Assembly (NCBI GenBank): GCA_022775005.1
Contig: JALFJR010000028.1
Coordinates: 1-64,000, forward strand
Source of the DNA: Parabacteroides sp.
GTDB lineage: Bacteria; Bacteroidota; Bacteroidia; Bacteroidales; Tannerellaceae
DNA: 64,000 bases
Reading direction: 5' to 3'
Shown here: positions 50,997-60,339 of the stretch, one piece after another
How the letters are laid out: every line of letters starts with the position of its first letter
Numbering within the stretch: the first letter of the stretch is position 1
Translations under genes and position numbers: made by a program
The notes under the pieces: model-generated
Database searches by the model: none
What the model was told of the DNA's origin: nothing
What the model saw: the letters and a program-made list of their open reading frames with translations, nothing else

Positions 50997-51534
50997 TCTC
51001 TTTCAAGAACAGACTGAAATTTACTGCTCCATACGTGCGATGCTGATAGAAATAGGGTAAATGAGAGAAATCATTGGCTTTAGAATGCTCCATGATGAAC
51101 AAACCACCCTCTCGTAGCAAGTCTTGCTCCAAGATGATACGAGGTACGTCAGGTAACTCTGGCAACGCATAGGGAGGATCAGCAAAGATAAAGTCGAAGC
51201 CCTGCCTGGGCGCGCTATGTAAGTAGCGGAAGACATCTCCTCGGATTAAACGTAACGCATCAGTCTTCAATTCTTTGGCTACCTTTGCGATGAAGTTTGC
51301 ATGGGCATTTTGCTTCTCAACAGCAGTCACTTGCCTGCAACCTCTTGAAGCCAATTCGAATGCGATACTTCCTGTGCCCGAGAAAAGATCCAATGCATCA
51401 GTTCCCTCTAAATCAATTAAGTTTGTAATGACATTAAAAATATTCTCTTTGGCGAAATCGGTCGTTGGACGAGCGCTGAAAGAAGAGGGTACGTCAAAAC
51501 GCCGACGGCCATACATTCCACTTATGATTCGCAT
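50968..51534 (-). CDS. rsmD: 16S rRNA (guanine966-N2)-methyltransferase RsmD
   Basis: A 188-residue class I methyltransferase. The start MRIISGMYGRRRF is typical of RsmD. The SAM site is LDLFSGTGSIAFELASRG (about residues 50-67) and the N2-methyltransferase motif IV is FADPPYALPE. It methylates G966 of 16S rRNA in the 30S subunit. Its first bases overlap the end of the upstream DUF3822 gene by 13 bp, a pairing conserved in Bacteroidetes as I recall. The 3' end overlaps the convergent cls gene. Confidence 0.94.
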   Translation of the reverse strand: MRIISGMYGRRRFDVPSSFSARPTTDFAKENIFNVITNLIDLEGTDALDLFSGTGSIAFELASRGCRQVTAVEKQNAHANFIAKVAKELKTDALRLIRGDVFRYLHSAPRQGFDFIFADPPYALPELPDVPRIILEQDLLREGGLFIMEHSKANDFSHLPYFYQHRTYGAVNFSLFLKETTTVERTNA

Positions 51535-52355
51535 ACCAATAAAGCAATAAGATCCAGCGGGGCTTTCACCACCTCTTCGCCAAGCAAGTAGAGCTCTGAA
51601 GGTAAAGTCGTCCCTTGGACGTTTCGTAAATAATGGCGAGCTTGCTCCAATAACGTTATTCGTAAAGTGGGCATAGCTTGTATGCGTAACGCATCCACCT
51701 GCGAATTAAAGTCCATTTGCCGCCATACATATAAAAAGTAATAGAGCATCTCCTCCGGTTGGTGTACCTCAAAGGTGTTCACTAATAACAGGCGCTCTTG
51801 TTCAAAACAGGCTACGTCCATCCGCTCTCCCTCTATCCATATATACATGCAACGGTATAAGGCATCACGACTTTGCATATGCCAATAGGCCAGCAAGGGT
51901 ACTAAATAATGGGTGAATAGAGGATTTTGGAAGGAACGCAAACAAAATGCTTGTACCGTCTCTTCGCAGTCATAAAGCAATGTAGCTCGCTTATCCAATA
52001 ATGACTCTGATAAACAGGCTGACTTTGGTCGCACAAAAGTTTTCCGTATCCATGCCAATTGTGTTTCGGCGTCTGACGGAAACAAAGTGGTGGGTACCAC
52101 AAGATAATGGGGTGAAAAGCTGACAATGCGTAGCTGTTTATAACGCCATGACAAACATTCGTTTGCGAAGAAACATTCCTTGAGGGAAGAGACATAAGGC
52201 ACACCTCGATCGAAAGACACTTCTCGATAGAAGAAGCTGCCATCGTTCGAGGAGATATATCCTGAAAAAGAAAGTCCACCCGGCCAAAGCCGGATGGACA
52301 TTGTGTATCTTTCTGAGGAATCAGCAGTTAATGTATCAGGAATACTGATAATCAT
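51522..52355 (-). CDS. DUF3822-family protein
   Basis: A 277-residue protein without a signal peptide or clear catalytic motif. The pattern of an N-terminal beta domain (RLWPGGLSFSGYI), a middle segment YVWRQMDFNSQVDALRIQ and the position before rsmD fit DUF3822, an ASKHA-like fold family of Bacteroidetes. Function is unknown. The neighbours are rsmD (13-bp overlap) and a pseudopilin-like protein gene 7 bp upstream, so three genes appear co-transcribed. The family name is from memory of gene order as well as sequence. Confidence 0.7.
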   Translation of the reverse strand: MIISIPDTLTADSSERYTMSIRLWPGGLSFSGYISSNDGSFFYREVSFDRGVPYVSSLKECFFANECLSWRYKQLRIVSFSPHYLVVPTTLFPSDAETQLAWIRKTFVRPKSACLSESLLDKRATLLYDCEETVQAFCLRSFQNPLFTHYLVPLLAYWHMQSRDALYRCMYIWIEGERMDVACFEQERLLLVNTFEVHQPEEMLYYFLYVWRQMDFNSQVDALRIQAMPTLRITLLEQARHYLRNVQGTTLPSELYLLGEEVVKAPLDLIALLVCES

Positions 52356-52362
52356 TCGCCGA

Positions 52363-52998
52363 TTACTCCCAGTTACCTGCGTTGTTGTTAATCTCTTCCA
52401 ATGAACCTACACGCAAGCCAGGGAACTTGTTTTGCTTTGTAGCCTTGTCTGTCAAGTTGTAAGTCAACTGGGGATCCATGTCACGCAAGTATGAAGCATA
52501 AGGTACCTCACAAACAAATACCTTGATGTCATAACCGGAACCAGACTTCAATGTAGCAGTATCCATCTTAAACGTGATCTTCTCGCCCGGTACACCCGGT
52601 ACATAGCGCATATTAGCGACATCATAGTTTGCACCCAGCAAAGTATCCTTCGCCAATACCCACATTGTATCACGTCTGATCAAGCCCTGCTTCACAGCCT
52701 CTTTCTCCGTCATACCTTTCTCCAATTGCTCATCAGTCAGCACACCTTCCTTGATCAAGAACGGCAACTTCTCGGTGTTCAAGAACTTCTCCAAGTCGTC
52801 GAAACTTCCGGCGTGAGTCTTGTGGATGTTCTTGTACTCGATCTGAGCCTTACGGATCTCGATCAAACGCGCAATGATAGCACTATCGCGAGCACCCTTT
52901 TCATTGTCATAGGTAATCGGTCCCATAATACTCTCATAGCACATGTAAGCCAACAGTGCGACTGCGGCTACCAACAAAATCTTCAATGTAACTTTCAT
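52363..52998 (-). CDS. Small membrane-anchored protein, pseudopilin-like N terminus, unknown function
   Basis: A 211-residue protein with one N-terminal transmembrane helix (LKILLVAAVALLAYMCYESI) followed by a long amphipathic helix (IIARLIEIRKAQIEYKN). A globular part with KTHAGSFDDLEKFL and ITFKMDTATLKSGSGYDIKVF follows. That order, helix then helix then Gly/Asp-rich sheet, resembles type II/IV pseudopilins, but the prepilin peptidase site is not convincing. The bulk should lie in the periplasm. It heads the run with DUF3822 and rsmD. I do not recognise a named family. Confidence 0.65.
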   Translation of the reverse strand: MKVTLKILLVAAVALLAYMCYESIMGPITYDNEKGARDSAIIARLIEIRKAQIEYKNIHKTHAGSFDDLEKFLNTEKLPFLIKEGVLTDEQLEKGMTEKEAVKQGLIRRDTMWVLAKDTLLGANYDVANMRYVPGVPGEKITFKMDTATLKSGSGYDIKVFVCEVPYASYLRDMDPQLTYNLTDKATKQNKFPGLRVGSLEEINNNAGNWE

Positions 52999-53091
52999 GG
53001 TTCGTATTGTTTTTTGAATTTATTTCGTACGGCAAAATTAGAAAAGAATATTTAATACGCTACCTTTATCGCCAAAATTATTGCATCCAAA

Positions 53092-54507
53092 ATGATAAAT
53101 AATCATTTAATCGCCCAAATTGAGCGAAATTTTGGCTTTAAGCCGACTTCAGAGCAGCATATTGCGCTCCAAAAGCTGGCCGACTTCCTGTTTTTTGCGG
53201 AGCCGGACAGTCTCCTTTTACTGAAAGGCTATGCCGGAACGGGCAAAAGTTCACTGGTTGGTGCCTTGGTGCGTACGCTTGCTGAACTGGGACAGAAATG
53301 CGTTTTAATGGCTCCTACCGGACGGGCTGCTAAGGTGTTCTCGAGTTACGCCGGACAGAAGGCTTACACGATACACAAGAAGATCTACCGACAGAAACGG
53401 TTTTCTAACGAGCTAGTTGGTTTCCTTCCTGCAGATAACCTGCATAAGCATACCCTCTTCTTGGTGGATGAGGCCTCTATGATATCCAACGATGGTTGGG
53501 ATTCTTCACGCTTTGGATCGGGTCGCCTTTTAGAGGATCTTATTCATTACGTTTATGCAGGCGAGGATTGCCATCTTATTCTACTGGGAGATGAGGCGCA
53601 GCTTCCTCCGGTACGAGAAACTTTTAGTCCTGCACTGGATCCGGATTTGCTCCAAGGTTATGGATTGCAAGTTGAGCAGCTTTGTCTGACACAAGTCGTA
53701 CGTCAAGCGGAAGACTCCGGTATTCTGTTTAATGCTACTCGCCTGCGGGATGCGTTGCGCAACACCTGTGTAGAGGTCTTCCCAAAGCTCCGTTTGGAAG
53801 GGTTCACGGACTTTACCCAGATTAGTGGGGCTGACTTAATCGAGGAGATCTCTTCGGCCTACTATCGGGATGGTGAGGAGGAGACAATGGTGATCTGTCG
53901 TTCCAACAAGCGGGCTACAATTTATAACAATGGTATTCGCAATCGTATTCTTTATCGAGAAGAGGAACTCTCTTCTGGCGATCGCCTCATGGTGGCGAAG
54001 AACAATTATTATTGGACTGCCAATCAACAGGAAATGGACTTTATCGCAAATGGCGAGATCATTGAGGTAGTGCGGGTACGACGGACAATTGAGTTGTATG
54101 GATTTCGTTTCGCCGATGTGTTGGTGCGTTTCCAAGATTATGATCTTGAGTTGGAGTTGAAGGTCTTGTTAGATACGCTTCAAACTGATACCCCTGCTTT
54201 GCCGCAAGCGCTCAACGATCAGCTTTTTGCTGCCGTTTGGGAAGATTATGCAGACATCCCAACCAAGGCTGAACGGATGAAAAAGATGAAGGTAGATCCT
54301 TATTATAATGTTTTGCAGGTTAAATATGCTTATGCGGTGACTTGCCATAAGGCGCAAGGTGGTCAATGGATGAATGTTTTCCTCGATTTAGGCTACATTA
54401 CAGAGGAGATGTTAGGCGAGGACTTCTATCGTTGGCTTTATACGGCTTTTACCCGTGCCACGCAACACCTTTATCTGATCAACCTTCCGGAGGTGTTTAG
54501 AGAATAA
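53092..54507 (+). CDS. RecD-like ATP-dependent DNA helicase (SF1)
   Basis: A 471-residue superfamily 1B helicase. Motif I is KGYAGTGKSSLVGAL (about residues 45-59), motif Ia VLMAPTGRAAKV, and motif II FLVDEASMIS. Motif III is LGDEAQLPPV. The C-terminal UvrD_C_2 block reads YAYAVTCHKAQGGQW with TAFTRATQHLY. It is shorter than RecD of RecBCD or RecD2, with no long N-terminal region. It probably acts alone in DNA repair or replication-fork processing with 5'-3' polarity, as is usual for the RecD branch. It is divergent from the pseudopilin-like gene. Confidence 0.88.
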   Translation: MINNHLIAQIERNFGFKPTSEQHIALQKLADFLFFAEPDSLLLLKGYAGTGKSSLVGALVRTLAELGQKCVLMAPTGRAAKVFSSYAGQKAYTIHKKIYRQKRFSNELVGFLPADNLHKHTLFLVDEASMISNDGWDSSRFGSGRLLEDLIHYVYAGEDCHLILLGDEAQLPPVRETFSPALDPDLLQGYGLQVEQLCLTQVVRQAEDSGILFNATRLRDALRNTCVEVFPKLRLEGFTDFTQISGADLIEEISSAYYRDGEEETMVICRSNKRATIYNNGIRNRILYREEELSSGDRLMVAKNNYYWTANQQEMDFIANGEIIEVVRVRRTIELYGFRFADVLVRFQDYDLELELKVLLDTLQTDTPALPQALNDQLFAAVWEDYADIPTKAERMKKMKVDPYYNVLQVKYAYAVTCHKAQGGQWMNVFLDLGYITEEMLGEDFYRWLYTAFTRATQHLYLINLPEVFRE

Positions 54508-54510
54508 AAA

Positions 54511-54543
54511 AAGAGCTAAGTGCTAATGCACTTAACTCTTCTT
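54511..54543 (+). terminator. Terminator of the RecD-like helicase gene
   Basis: A 13-bp stem AAGAGCTAAGTGC / GCACTTAACTCTT with one G-U pair lies directly after the stop codon, with A and T rich flanks. Confidence 0.75.
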
Positions 54544-54550
54544 GCTCAAG

Positions 54551-54625
54551 TCGGGATGACTGGATTCGAACCAGCGACCACACGCCCCCCAGACGCGTAC
54601 TCTAACCGGGCTGAGCTACATCCCG
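54551..54625 (-). tRNA. tRNA-Pro (GGG)
   Basis: A 75-nt cloverleaf with acceptor CGGGATG/CATCCCG, anticodon loop CTGGGGG (anticodon GGG) and discriminator A. The CCA is not encoded. Confidence 0.93.
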
Positions 54626-54641
54626 CTTTGTTTAACGGGTG

Positions 54642-54672
54642 CAAAGATAAGCATTTTTCGATACATGCCAAA
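54642..54672 (-). promoter_or_regulatory. Promoter of tRNA-Pro
   Basis: On the minus strand TTTG (54669-54672), 19 bp, TATCTTTG (54642-54649), an exact consensus match, identical in both elements and spacing to the tRNA-Val promoters. Confidence 0.85.
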
Positions 54673-54714
54673 TATTTCTGTCTCTTTTTTACATGAGGTA
54701 GTGAAAAGGACCAC

Positions 54715-54744
54715 AAAAAAGGAGAGCCGTCAAGACTCTCCTTT
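54715..54744 (-). terminator. Terminator of korA-korB
   Basis: A 9-bp stem AAAGGAGAG/CTCTCCTTT lies 25 bp after the korB stop and is followed by Ts on the minus strand. Confidence 0.75.
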
Positions 54745-54768
54745 ATGCTTGTCTGACCAAAAGAAGGC

Positions 54769-55785
54769 TCACTTTATTTCCCAAACGTCGCCCTGCATGA
54801 TCACCTCACGCAACTTGCGTGTCGGGTTTTTCGCTTGAACTTCCTCGATCTGCTGATGAACAGCGGTGTCGTAGGTCGGTCCCTCTACATCGCGGATCAC
54901 ACCTAATGCGATAGGCATTTCGCCACTCATCATCGCCAACATCGTGTGCAATGTATTGTCTTTCTCATGTGCATCGTGTACCAAGATGTCGTCGATCGTG
55001 TAACCATCCTGACCAATCGTTACCGATTTCAGTTTCAGACCTTCTAATACGATACCCTTATCTTTATTAGCACCGTAGATCATTTTCTCGCCATGACGCA
55101 GGAAAATCGTACGATCAGCACGTACATCCTTATCGGTAACAGATTTATGAATACCGTTGTTGAAGATCATACAGTTCACCAATACCTCTGTTACGGAAGC
55201 ACCTTTATGACGGGCAGAAGCAGCCAAGATTTCAGTGGTGTTCTTCAAATCCACGTCGATCGCACGAGCGAAGAAGTTACCACGTGCGCCGAATGCTAAC
55301 TCGGCTGGGATGAACGGATCCTCAACTGTACCATAGGGTGAGCTCTTAGAAATGAAACCACGATCGGATGTCGGAGAATACTGGCCCTTCGTTAAACCAT
55401 AGATCTTATTGTTGAACAGTACGATATTCAAATCGACGTTACGACGAACAGCATGGATAAAGTGGTTACCACCAATAGCCAAACAGTCACCATCACCTGT
55501 GCACAACCATACGCTTAAGTCAGGACGAGCGGTTTTCACACCGGTTGCGATCGCCGCGCCACGTCCGTGGATCGTATGGAAACCGTATGTGTTCATGTAA
55601 TAAGGCAGGCGCGAAGAGCAGCCAATACCTGAGATGACAGCCATATTGTGAGGCGCTACTCCTACCTCGGCCATCGCCTTATGCAAACAATTCAGCACGG
55701 CATGGTCGCCACAACCCGGGCACCAACGTACATATTGGTCGCTTTTATAATCTTTCGGTTCGTATTTAATTTCTTCTGTTGTCAT
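54769..55785 (-). CDS. korB: 2-oxoacid:ferredoxin oxidoreductase, beta subunit
   Basis: A 338-residue thiamine-diphosphate-binding subunit. WCPGCGDHAV (cluster or structural cysteines), GRGAAIATGVK and the TPP motif GDGDCLAIGGNH...VLFNN (about residues 95-130) are clear. Together with the alpha subunit it oxidatively decarboxylates 2-oxoglutarate (or a similar 2-oxoacid) to the acyl-CoA and reduces ferredoxin. It can also run reductively. It starts 3 bp after korA on the same strand. 2-Oxoglutarate is the usual substrate in Bacteroidales, but the sequence alone does not exclude others. Confidence 0.9.
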   Translation of the reverse strand: MTTEEIKYEPKDYKSDQYVRWCPGCGDHAVLNCLHKAMAEVGVAPHNMAVISGIGCSSRLPYYMNTYGFHTIHGRGAAIATGVKTARPDLSVWLCTGDGDCLAIGGNHFIHAVRRNVDLNIVLFNNKIYGLTKGQYSPTSDRGFISKSSPYGTVEDPFIPAELAFGARGNFFARAIDVDLKNTTEILAASARHKGASVTEVLVNCMIFNNGIHKSVTDKDVRADRTIFLRHGEKMIYGANKDKGIVLEGLKLKSVTIGQDGYTIDDILVHDAHEKDNTLHTMLAMMSGEMPIALGVIRDVEGPTYDTAVHQQIEEVQAKNPTRKLREVIMQGDVWEIK

Positions 55786-55788
55786 CTT

Positions 55789-57642
55789 TTAAGCCTCCAA
55801 AATTTTAGTGAACTCCTCAACTAATCTCGCTACATTGAACGGTCTGCCCTCTACTTGGTCGAAACGATAAGGATCGAAACCATGTACTTTACCACGCAAG
55901 TAGTTAGCGAACTGGCCGTTATTCTGCTCTGCAACAACCACCTTCTTGTACTTGCTCAATACCTCAGCGGTGTTCTTCGGCAGTGGGCTGATGAATTTGA
56001 AGTGTGCCAAGGCAACCTTCTTACCCTGCTCTTGCATGGTTTCCATCGCCTCGTAGAGGTGTCCGTATGTACCACCCCAACCCACGATCAAGAGATCTGC
56101 ATCAGCATCACCGATCACCTGCAACTCTGGAATATAGTCAGCCACCTTGTCAATCTTTGCCTGACGAGTAGAGACCATCTTCTGGTGGTTCTCCGGATCC
56201 GTGGAGATCGCACTGGTGTCGAAGTCTTTCTCCAAGCCACCCAGACGGTGCATGAAGCCCTCCGTGCCGGGAACAGCCCAGTAACGTACCAAGCTATCCT
56301 TATCACGACGATACGGCTTCCAAGGCTTCTCCTCCTGATAGTTGGACACATAGTTCGGAGTGATCTCCGGGTAGTTCTCCAAGTCAGGAATGCGCCAAGC
56401 CGAAGATCCATTAGCGATAAAGGCATCACTCAACAAGATAACCGGAGTCATGTGCTCCACAGCCAGTTTACATGCCCAATAAGCGGCATCGAAACAGTCT
56501 GTCGGTGTTGAAGCAGCCACTACGACAGCCGGGCACTCGCCGTTACGGCCATAGAGAGCCTGCATTAAATCTGTTTGCTCACTCTTGGTAGGAAGACCTG
56601 TTGAGGGACCACCACGCTGTACGTCGATGACCACCAGAGGCAACTCTGCGATAACCGCCAAGCCAATGGCCTCACTCTTCAATGCCAAACCCGGACCAGA
56701 AGTGGAGGTGCAAGCCAAGCAGCCGGCGAAGCTGGCACCAATAGCCGTACTGATACCCGCTATCTCATCCTCTGCCTGAACCGTGATGACTCCTAAATCT
56801 TTGCGTTTCGCTAACTCATGCAAGATATCTGTAGCCGGAGTGATCGGGTAGCTACCTAAGAAAAGCTGTAAACCAGACTTCTCGGCAGCAGCTATCAATC
56901 CGTAGGCAGTTGCCTTGTTACCATTGACATCTGTATAGAAACCCGGTTCTGCCTTTTTACTTTCAATGCGATAGGTAGAAACAGACGCATGAATGTTGTG
57001 GCCATAATTGTATCCATCGGTCAGTGCCTTGATGTTTGCCTGTGCGATAACCGGTTTCTTTGCAAACTTATTCTGCAACATGTGCATGGCCTCATCCAAT
57101 GGACGCTCAAAGAGCCAGCATACCAAGCCCAATGCAAACATGTTTTTGCAACGCAAGGCCGACTTATTGTCAAGACCAAACTCTACCAATCCATCTTTTA
57201 CCATGGTTGAGATAGGAGCAGCGACCACTTGCACGCCTGTTAATCCTAACTCGGTAAAAGGATCGTCAGTCTCATACAAAGCCTTCACTAAATCAGCCTT
57301 CGTGAATGAATCAGTATCAATCAATACGATCGCATTGGATTTGATGTTTTTCACATTGACCTTCAAGGCGGCGGGGTTCATAGCAACCAACACGTCGGCC
57401 TTATCGCCTGGGGTGAAGATCTTACGGGATCCCAGGTGAACTTGGAATCCTGATACGCCACTAAGTGTTCCTTGTGGAGCACGTACCTCTGCTGGGTAGT
57501 CAGGGAATGTAGAAATCTCGTTTCCAAAAACCGCTGACAAGTTCGAAAAGATCGTTCCGGTTAACTGCATGCCGTCGCCAGAGTCACCTGAGAAACGAAT
57601 CACGACCTTTTCCAGTGTTTTAACTTTAGTCTGTTCTGCCAT
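55789..57642 (-). CDS. korA: 2-oxoacid:ferredoxin oxidoreductase, alpha subunit (gamma-alpha fusion)
   Basis: A 617-residue subunit. Residues 1-~190 are the gamma domain (FSGDSGDGMQLTGTIFS, FPDYPAEVRAPQG). The rest is the alpha domain: GSYPITPATDIL, QAEDEIAGIST, STSGPGLALKSE and QRGGPSTGLPTKSEQ. The C-terminal transketolase-like portion (VGWGGTYGHLYEAM) completes it. This fused form pairs with the short beta subunit encoded 3 bp downstream. The enzyme supplies reduced ferredoxin and acyl-CoA under anaerobic conditions. The two genes form their own operon with a terminator after korB. Confidence 0.93.
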   Translation of the reverse strand: MAEQTKVKTLEKVVIRFSGDSGDGMQLTGTIFSNLSAVFGNEISTFPDYPAEVRAPQGTLSGVSGFQVHLGSRKIFTPGDKADVLVAMNPAALKVNVKNIKSNAIVLIDTDSFTKADLVKALYETDDPFTELGLTGVQVVAAPISTMVKDGLVEFGLDNKSALRCKNMFALGLVCWLFERPLDEAMHMLQNKFAKKPVIAQANIKALTDGYNYGHNIHASVSTYRIESKKAEPGFYTDVNGNKATAYGLIAAAEKSGLQLFLGSYPITPATDILHELAKRKDLGVITVQAEDEIAGISTAIGASFAGCLACTSTSGPGLALKSEAIGLAVIAELPLVVIDVQRGGPSTGLPTKSEQTDLMQALYGRNGECPAVVVAASTPTDCFDAAYWACKLAVEHMTPVILLSDAFIANGSSAWRIPDLENYPEITPNYVSNYQEEKPWKPYRRDKDSLVRYWAVPGTEGFMHRLGGLEKDFDTSAISTDPENHQKMVSTRQAKIDKVADYIPELQVIGDADADLLIVGWGGTYGHLYEAMETMQEQGKKVALAHFKFISPLPKNTAEVLSKYKKVVVAEQNNGQFANYLRGKVHGFDPYRFDQVEGRPFNVARLVEEFTKILEA

Positions 57643-57734
57643 AATTTATATATTTCGCTTTAACGCTTTTATATTTGGTACTTAGATTGCCGCGAAGTAA
57701 CATAAAAAGTTTAGGAACGTAAAACATTTTGACG

Positions 57735-58946
57735 TTAAAACGCGGAGAGAAATAGATCCAGATTATTGGATGTAAGATTAAATGAATGGGCCACGTATTC
57801 ATTGACCGGCGCACCGTTATAAAGATAGACACCCTCATGAAATCCGTGGTTTCTGCTGATCCATCCTACTAATGAGCCTGCGTCGCTCATGCCAAGCAAA
57901 AGAGGCACTATGATGTTGCTATATGCCATGGATGTGGTTCGTGCGACCCGGTTGCTCACGTTAGCCCGTGCATAATGTAATACGCCATATTGCTCGAAAA
58001 GGGGAGGGTCTGTCGGTGATAAGCAGCAGGTTGTCTCGAAGCAGCCGCCCTGACTGATGCGTAGATCAATCAGCAGAGCTCCCTTTTTCATAACGCGTAT
58101 CAATTCTTTCGAGATTACGAAGTGGTGACGGGAATTGATATATCGCATGGCTCCAATCACTACATCGGCACTGCGGAAGGCATTTTGCAGGACGTTGGGA
58201 TGGAATGTAGAGGTGAAGAGCCCCTGCCCCAATGTCTGGTGGATCGTTCGAAGTTTATTGAGGTCATCATCAAATACCTTCACAAAAGCCCCCAGTGCGA
58301 TGGCCGCACGTGCGGCTACGGTCCCGGCATTACCTGCACCAATAATCACAACTTCGGTTGGGGACACACCAGGTATTCCTCCTAAAAGAATGCCTTTGCC
58401 ACCCTGTGTATTGCTCAATAGCTCTGAGGCAATTGTGATGGAGGCGGCTCCCTCGATTTCAGAAGTCACATTCAGCATAGGGATGCGATTCCATTCGTCA
58501 GTGATTAATTCGTAGGCGACAGCGGTGATACGCTTTGCGATCATTCGTAGAAAGACCTCTTTAGAGAGGTTGTTAAGCGGCACGAAAGAGAGTAACATGG
58601 TACGTGGACGCATACTATCCACTTCCGCCAAGGTAGGAGGGAGAATTTTCAAGATGATATCCGCTTGATAAACCTCCTGTGGCGTTGCCTTAATCTCAGC
58701 GCCTGCCTCTGTAAAGTGGGAGTCTGAGTAGTTGATACCCAAGCCTGCACCGGTCTCTACCCAAACTCGATGGCCTGCTTGAGTTAGGATTGCGATAGCT
58801 TCAGGGGTCAGTGGCAGACGACGTTCGCTTTTATCTCGTTCACGAGGGATGCCCAGCAGCAAACGGTTGTTAACGTAGTCCAATGCTTGCAACAGTTCTT
58901 GTGGAACATATACCTGTTGAAAACGGGTACCTCTTTCTGGCTCCAT
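57735..58946 (-). CDS. ald: Alanine dehydrogenase
   Basis: A 403-residue NAD-dependent dehydrogenase of the alanine dehydrogenase/transhydrogenase family. The N-terminal substrate domain reads GIPRERDKSERRLPLTPEA with GHRVWVETGAGLG. The Rossmann motif is VIIGAGNAGTVAARAA, followed by the VFDDD acidic residue that selects NAD. It interconverts alanine and pyruvate plus ammonia. A ~30-residue N-terminal extension precedes the usual start of the family. It is 5 bp behind aroK on the same strand, so the two are co-transcribed, an arrangement without an obvious metabolic reason. Confidence 0.88.
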   Translation of the reverse strand: MEPERGTRFQQVYVPQELLQALDYVNNRLLLGIPRERDKSERRLPLTPEAIAILTQAGHRVWVETGAGLGINYSDSHFTEAGAEIKATPQEVYQADIILKILPPTLAEVDSMRPRTMLLSFVPLNNLSKEVFLRMIAKRITAVAYELITDEWNRIPMLNVTSEIEGAASITIASELLSNTQGGKGILLGGIPGVSPTEVVIIGAGNAGTVAARAAIALGAFVKVFDDDLNKLRTIHQTLGQGLFTSTFHPNVLQNAFRSADVVIGAMRYINSRHHFVISKELIRVMKKGALLIDLRISQGGCFETTCCLSPTDPPLFEQYGVLHYARANVSNRVARTTSMAYSNIIVPLLLGMSDAGSLVGWISRNHGFHEGVYLYNGAPVNEYVAHSFNLTSNNLDLFLSAF

Positions 58947-58951
58947 AACGA

Positions 58952-59476
58952 TTAGTTGATTAGTTGAATAATCTCGCTCGATAATGTTTTTGTATCCAGT
59001 TCTGTCATCAAACTGTCTGCGTTAAAGATGATTGCAGCCTGTTCATAAAAACCGGAACGAGCTGCTAAGCTCTCTTGCACAAAAGCCCTGAGTGCTTCGC
59101 CTGACCTGTTTTTCAGCACAGGGCGAGTTTGTTTGCAGAGCTCCAAACGTTTAGTTAACTCCTCTACAGATACCTGTAAATAAATGGTTGTGCCTTGCTG
59201 GCACATGAATGCCATGTTGTCGAAATAACAGGGGGTGCCGCCGCCCGTAGAGATCAATACATCCTCAAACTCTGCTACCTCATGCAGCATATTATGCTCA
59301 ATGGTGCGGAATCCTTCCTCACCCCGTTCCGCAAAAAGTTGTGATACGGTTTTGCGAAAACGTCCTTCAATATAATAGTCTAAGTCGATAAATGTAAGTC
59401 CGGCCATTTTAGACAATACCCTCCCAATGGTAGTCTTACCAGCGCCCATATAACCGACCAAAAATATACGTTTCAT
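58952..59476 (-). CDS. aroK: Shikimate kinase
   Basis: A 174-residue P-loop kinase. Walker A is GYMGAGKTTIGRVL (residues 8-21), followed by the shikimate-binding FIDLDYYIEGR with its aspartates. GEEGFRTIE and STGGGTPCY complete the substrate site, and TRPVL in the lid carries the arginine. It phosphorylates shikimate in the chorismate pathway in the cytoplasm. A minus-strand -7 box TACATTTG at 59499-59506 starts the operon aroK-ald. Confidence 0.95.
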   Translation of the reverse strand: MKRIFLVGYMGAGKTTIGRVLSKMAGLTFIDLDYYIEGRFRKTVSQLFAERGEEGFRTIEHNMLHEVAEFEDVLISTGGGTPCYFDNMAFMCQQGTTIYLQVSVEELTKRLELCKQTRPVLKNRSGEALRAFVQESLAARSGFYEQAAIIFNADSLMTELDTKTLSSEIIQLIN

Positions 59477-59627
59477 CCGAGTATGCTAATAGTTTGCACA
59501 AATGTAAAGTTTTTATCTATTCTAAGGGCATAAATGCTGTAAAATTCCTCCGCGATGCAAGAAGACTAAGAATGCTGCTGACAAATCATCCATTAATTGT
59601 ACTTTTGTCCGCGAAATTAAAAGACAG

Positions 59628-60269
59628 ATGGCGCAGAAAAAGAACAAATATTACGTCGTGTGGAAAGGTGAGCAGCCTGGTATTTACCTTAATTGGTCAG
59701 ATTGTAAAGCGCAAGTTTCTGGTCATTCAGGGGCTAAATACAAAGCGTTCGATAGTCAAGAGGAAGCTGAGGTTGCATTAAAGGCGGGTTATACAGGGTA
59801 TCTTCAAAAGGTCTCCTCGCCTAAAGCGATCGCTAAATGGAAACCCGAAGCCGCTGTTGGCCAACCAATACTCGAGAGCATTGCTGTGGATGCGGCGTGC
59901 AGCGGTAATCCTGGTGATATGGAGTATCGTGGGGTTTATACAGCTAATGGGCAAGAGATTTTTCACATCGGTCCGATGAAGGAGGGTACAAATAACATTG
60001 GTGAGTTCTTGGCTTTGGTGCATGGGTTGGCTCTCCTTAAGCAGAAAGGAAGTGATTTACCGATCTATTCGGATAGCCGTAATGCGATTAGTTGGGTTAA
60101 AAAGAAGCAATGCAAGACCCTTTTGGCGCAGACTGCTGCCAATAAACCCATCTTTGATCTGATTGAGCGAGCTGAGCATTGGCTGCAAAATAACAGCTAC
60201 ACAACACAGATTCTTAAATGGGAAACTTCTGTATGGGGGGAGATCCCTGCGGATTTTGGCCGGAAATAG
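59628..60269 (+). CDS. Ribonuclease H with N-terminal viroplasmin/RHBD domain
   Basis: A 213-residue type 1-like RNase H. Residues 1-~50 form the caulimovirus-viroplasmin hybrid-binding domain (KYYVVWKGEQPGIYLNW, KYKAF), which grips RNA-DNA hybrids. The catalytic domain has the metal-binding acidic residues Asp88 (DAACSGNPG), Glu126 (NIGEFLAL), Asp149 (IYSDSRNA) and Asp209 near the C terminus (IPADFG). It removes RNA from RNA-DNA hybrids. A -7 box TACTTTTG at 59600-59607 gives a transcript start about 15 bp before the ATG. It ends at a terminator shared with the convergent exbD gene. Confidence 0.93.
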   Translation: MAQKKNKYYVVWKGEQPGIYLNWSDCKAQVSGHSGAKYKAFDSQEEAEVALKAGYTGYLQKVSSPKAIAKWKPEAAVGQPILESIAVDAACSGNPGDMEYRGVYTANGQEIFHIGPMKEGTNNIGEFLALVHGLALLKQKGSDLPIYSDSRNAISWVKKKQCKTLLAQTAANKPIFDLIERAEHWLQNNSYTTQILKWETSVWGEIPADFGRK

Positions 60270-60287
60270 AAGGATTTGTAATTGCAT

Positions 60288-60323
60288 AAAAAGCCGTTCC
60301 TCTAAAAGAAACGGCTTTTTTTG
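60288..60323. terminator. Terminator between RNase H and the TonB-energising operon
   Basis: AAAAAGCCGTT pairs with AACGGCTTTTT across a loop, with T and A runs on the two sides, fitting bidirectional use between convergent genes. Confidence 0.85.
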
Positions 60324-60339
60324 TATATCAACCTTACGG

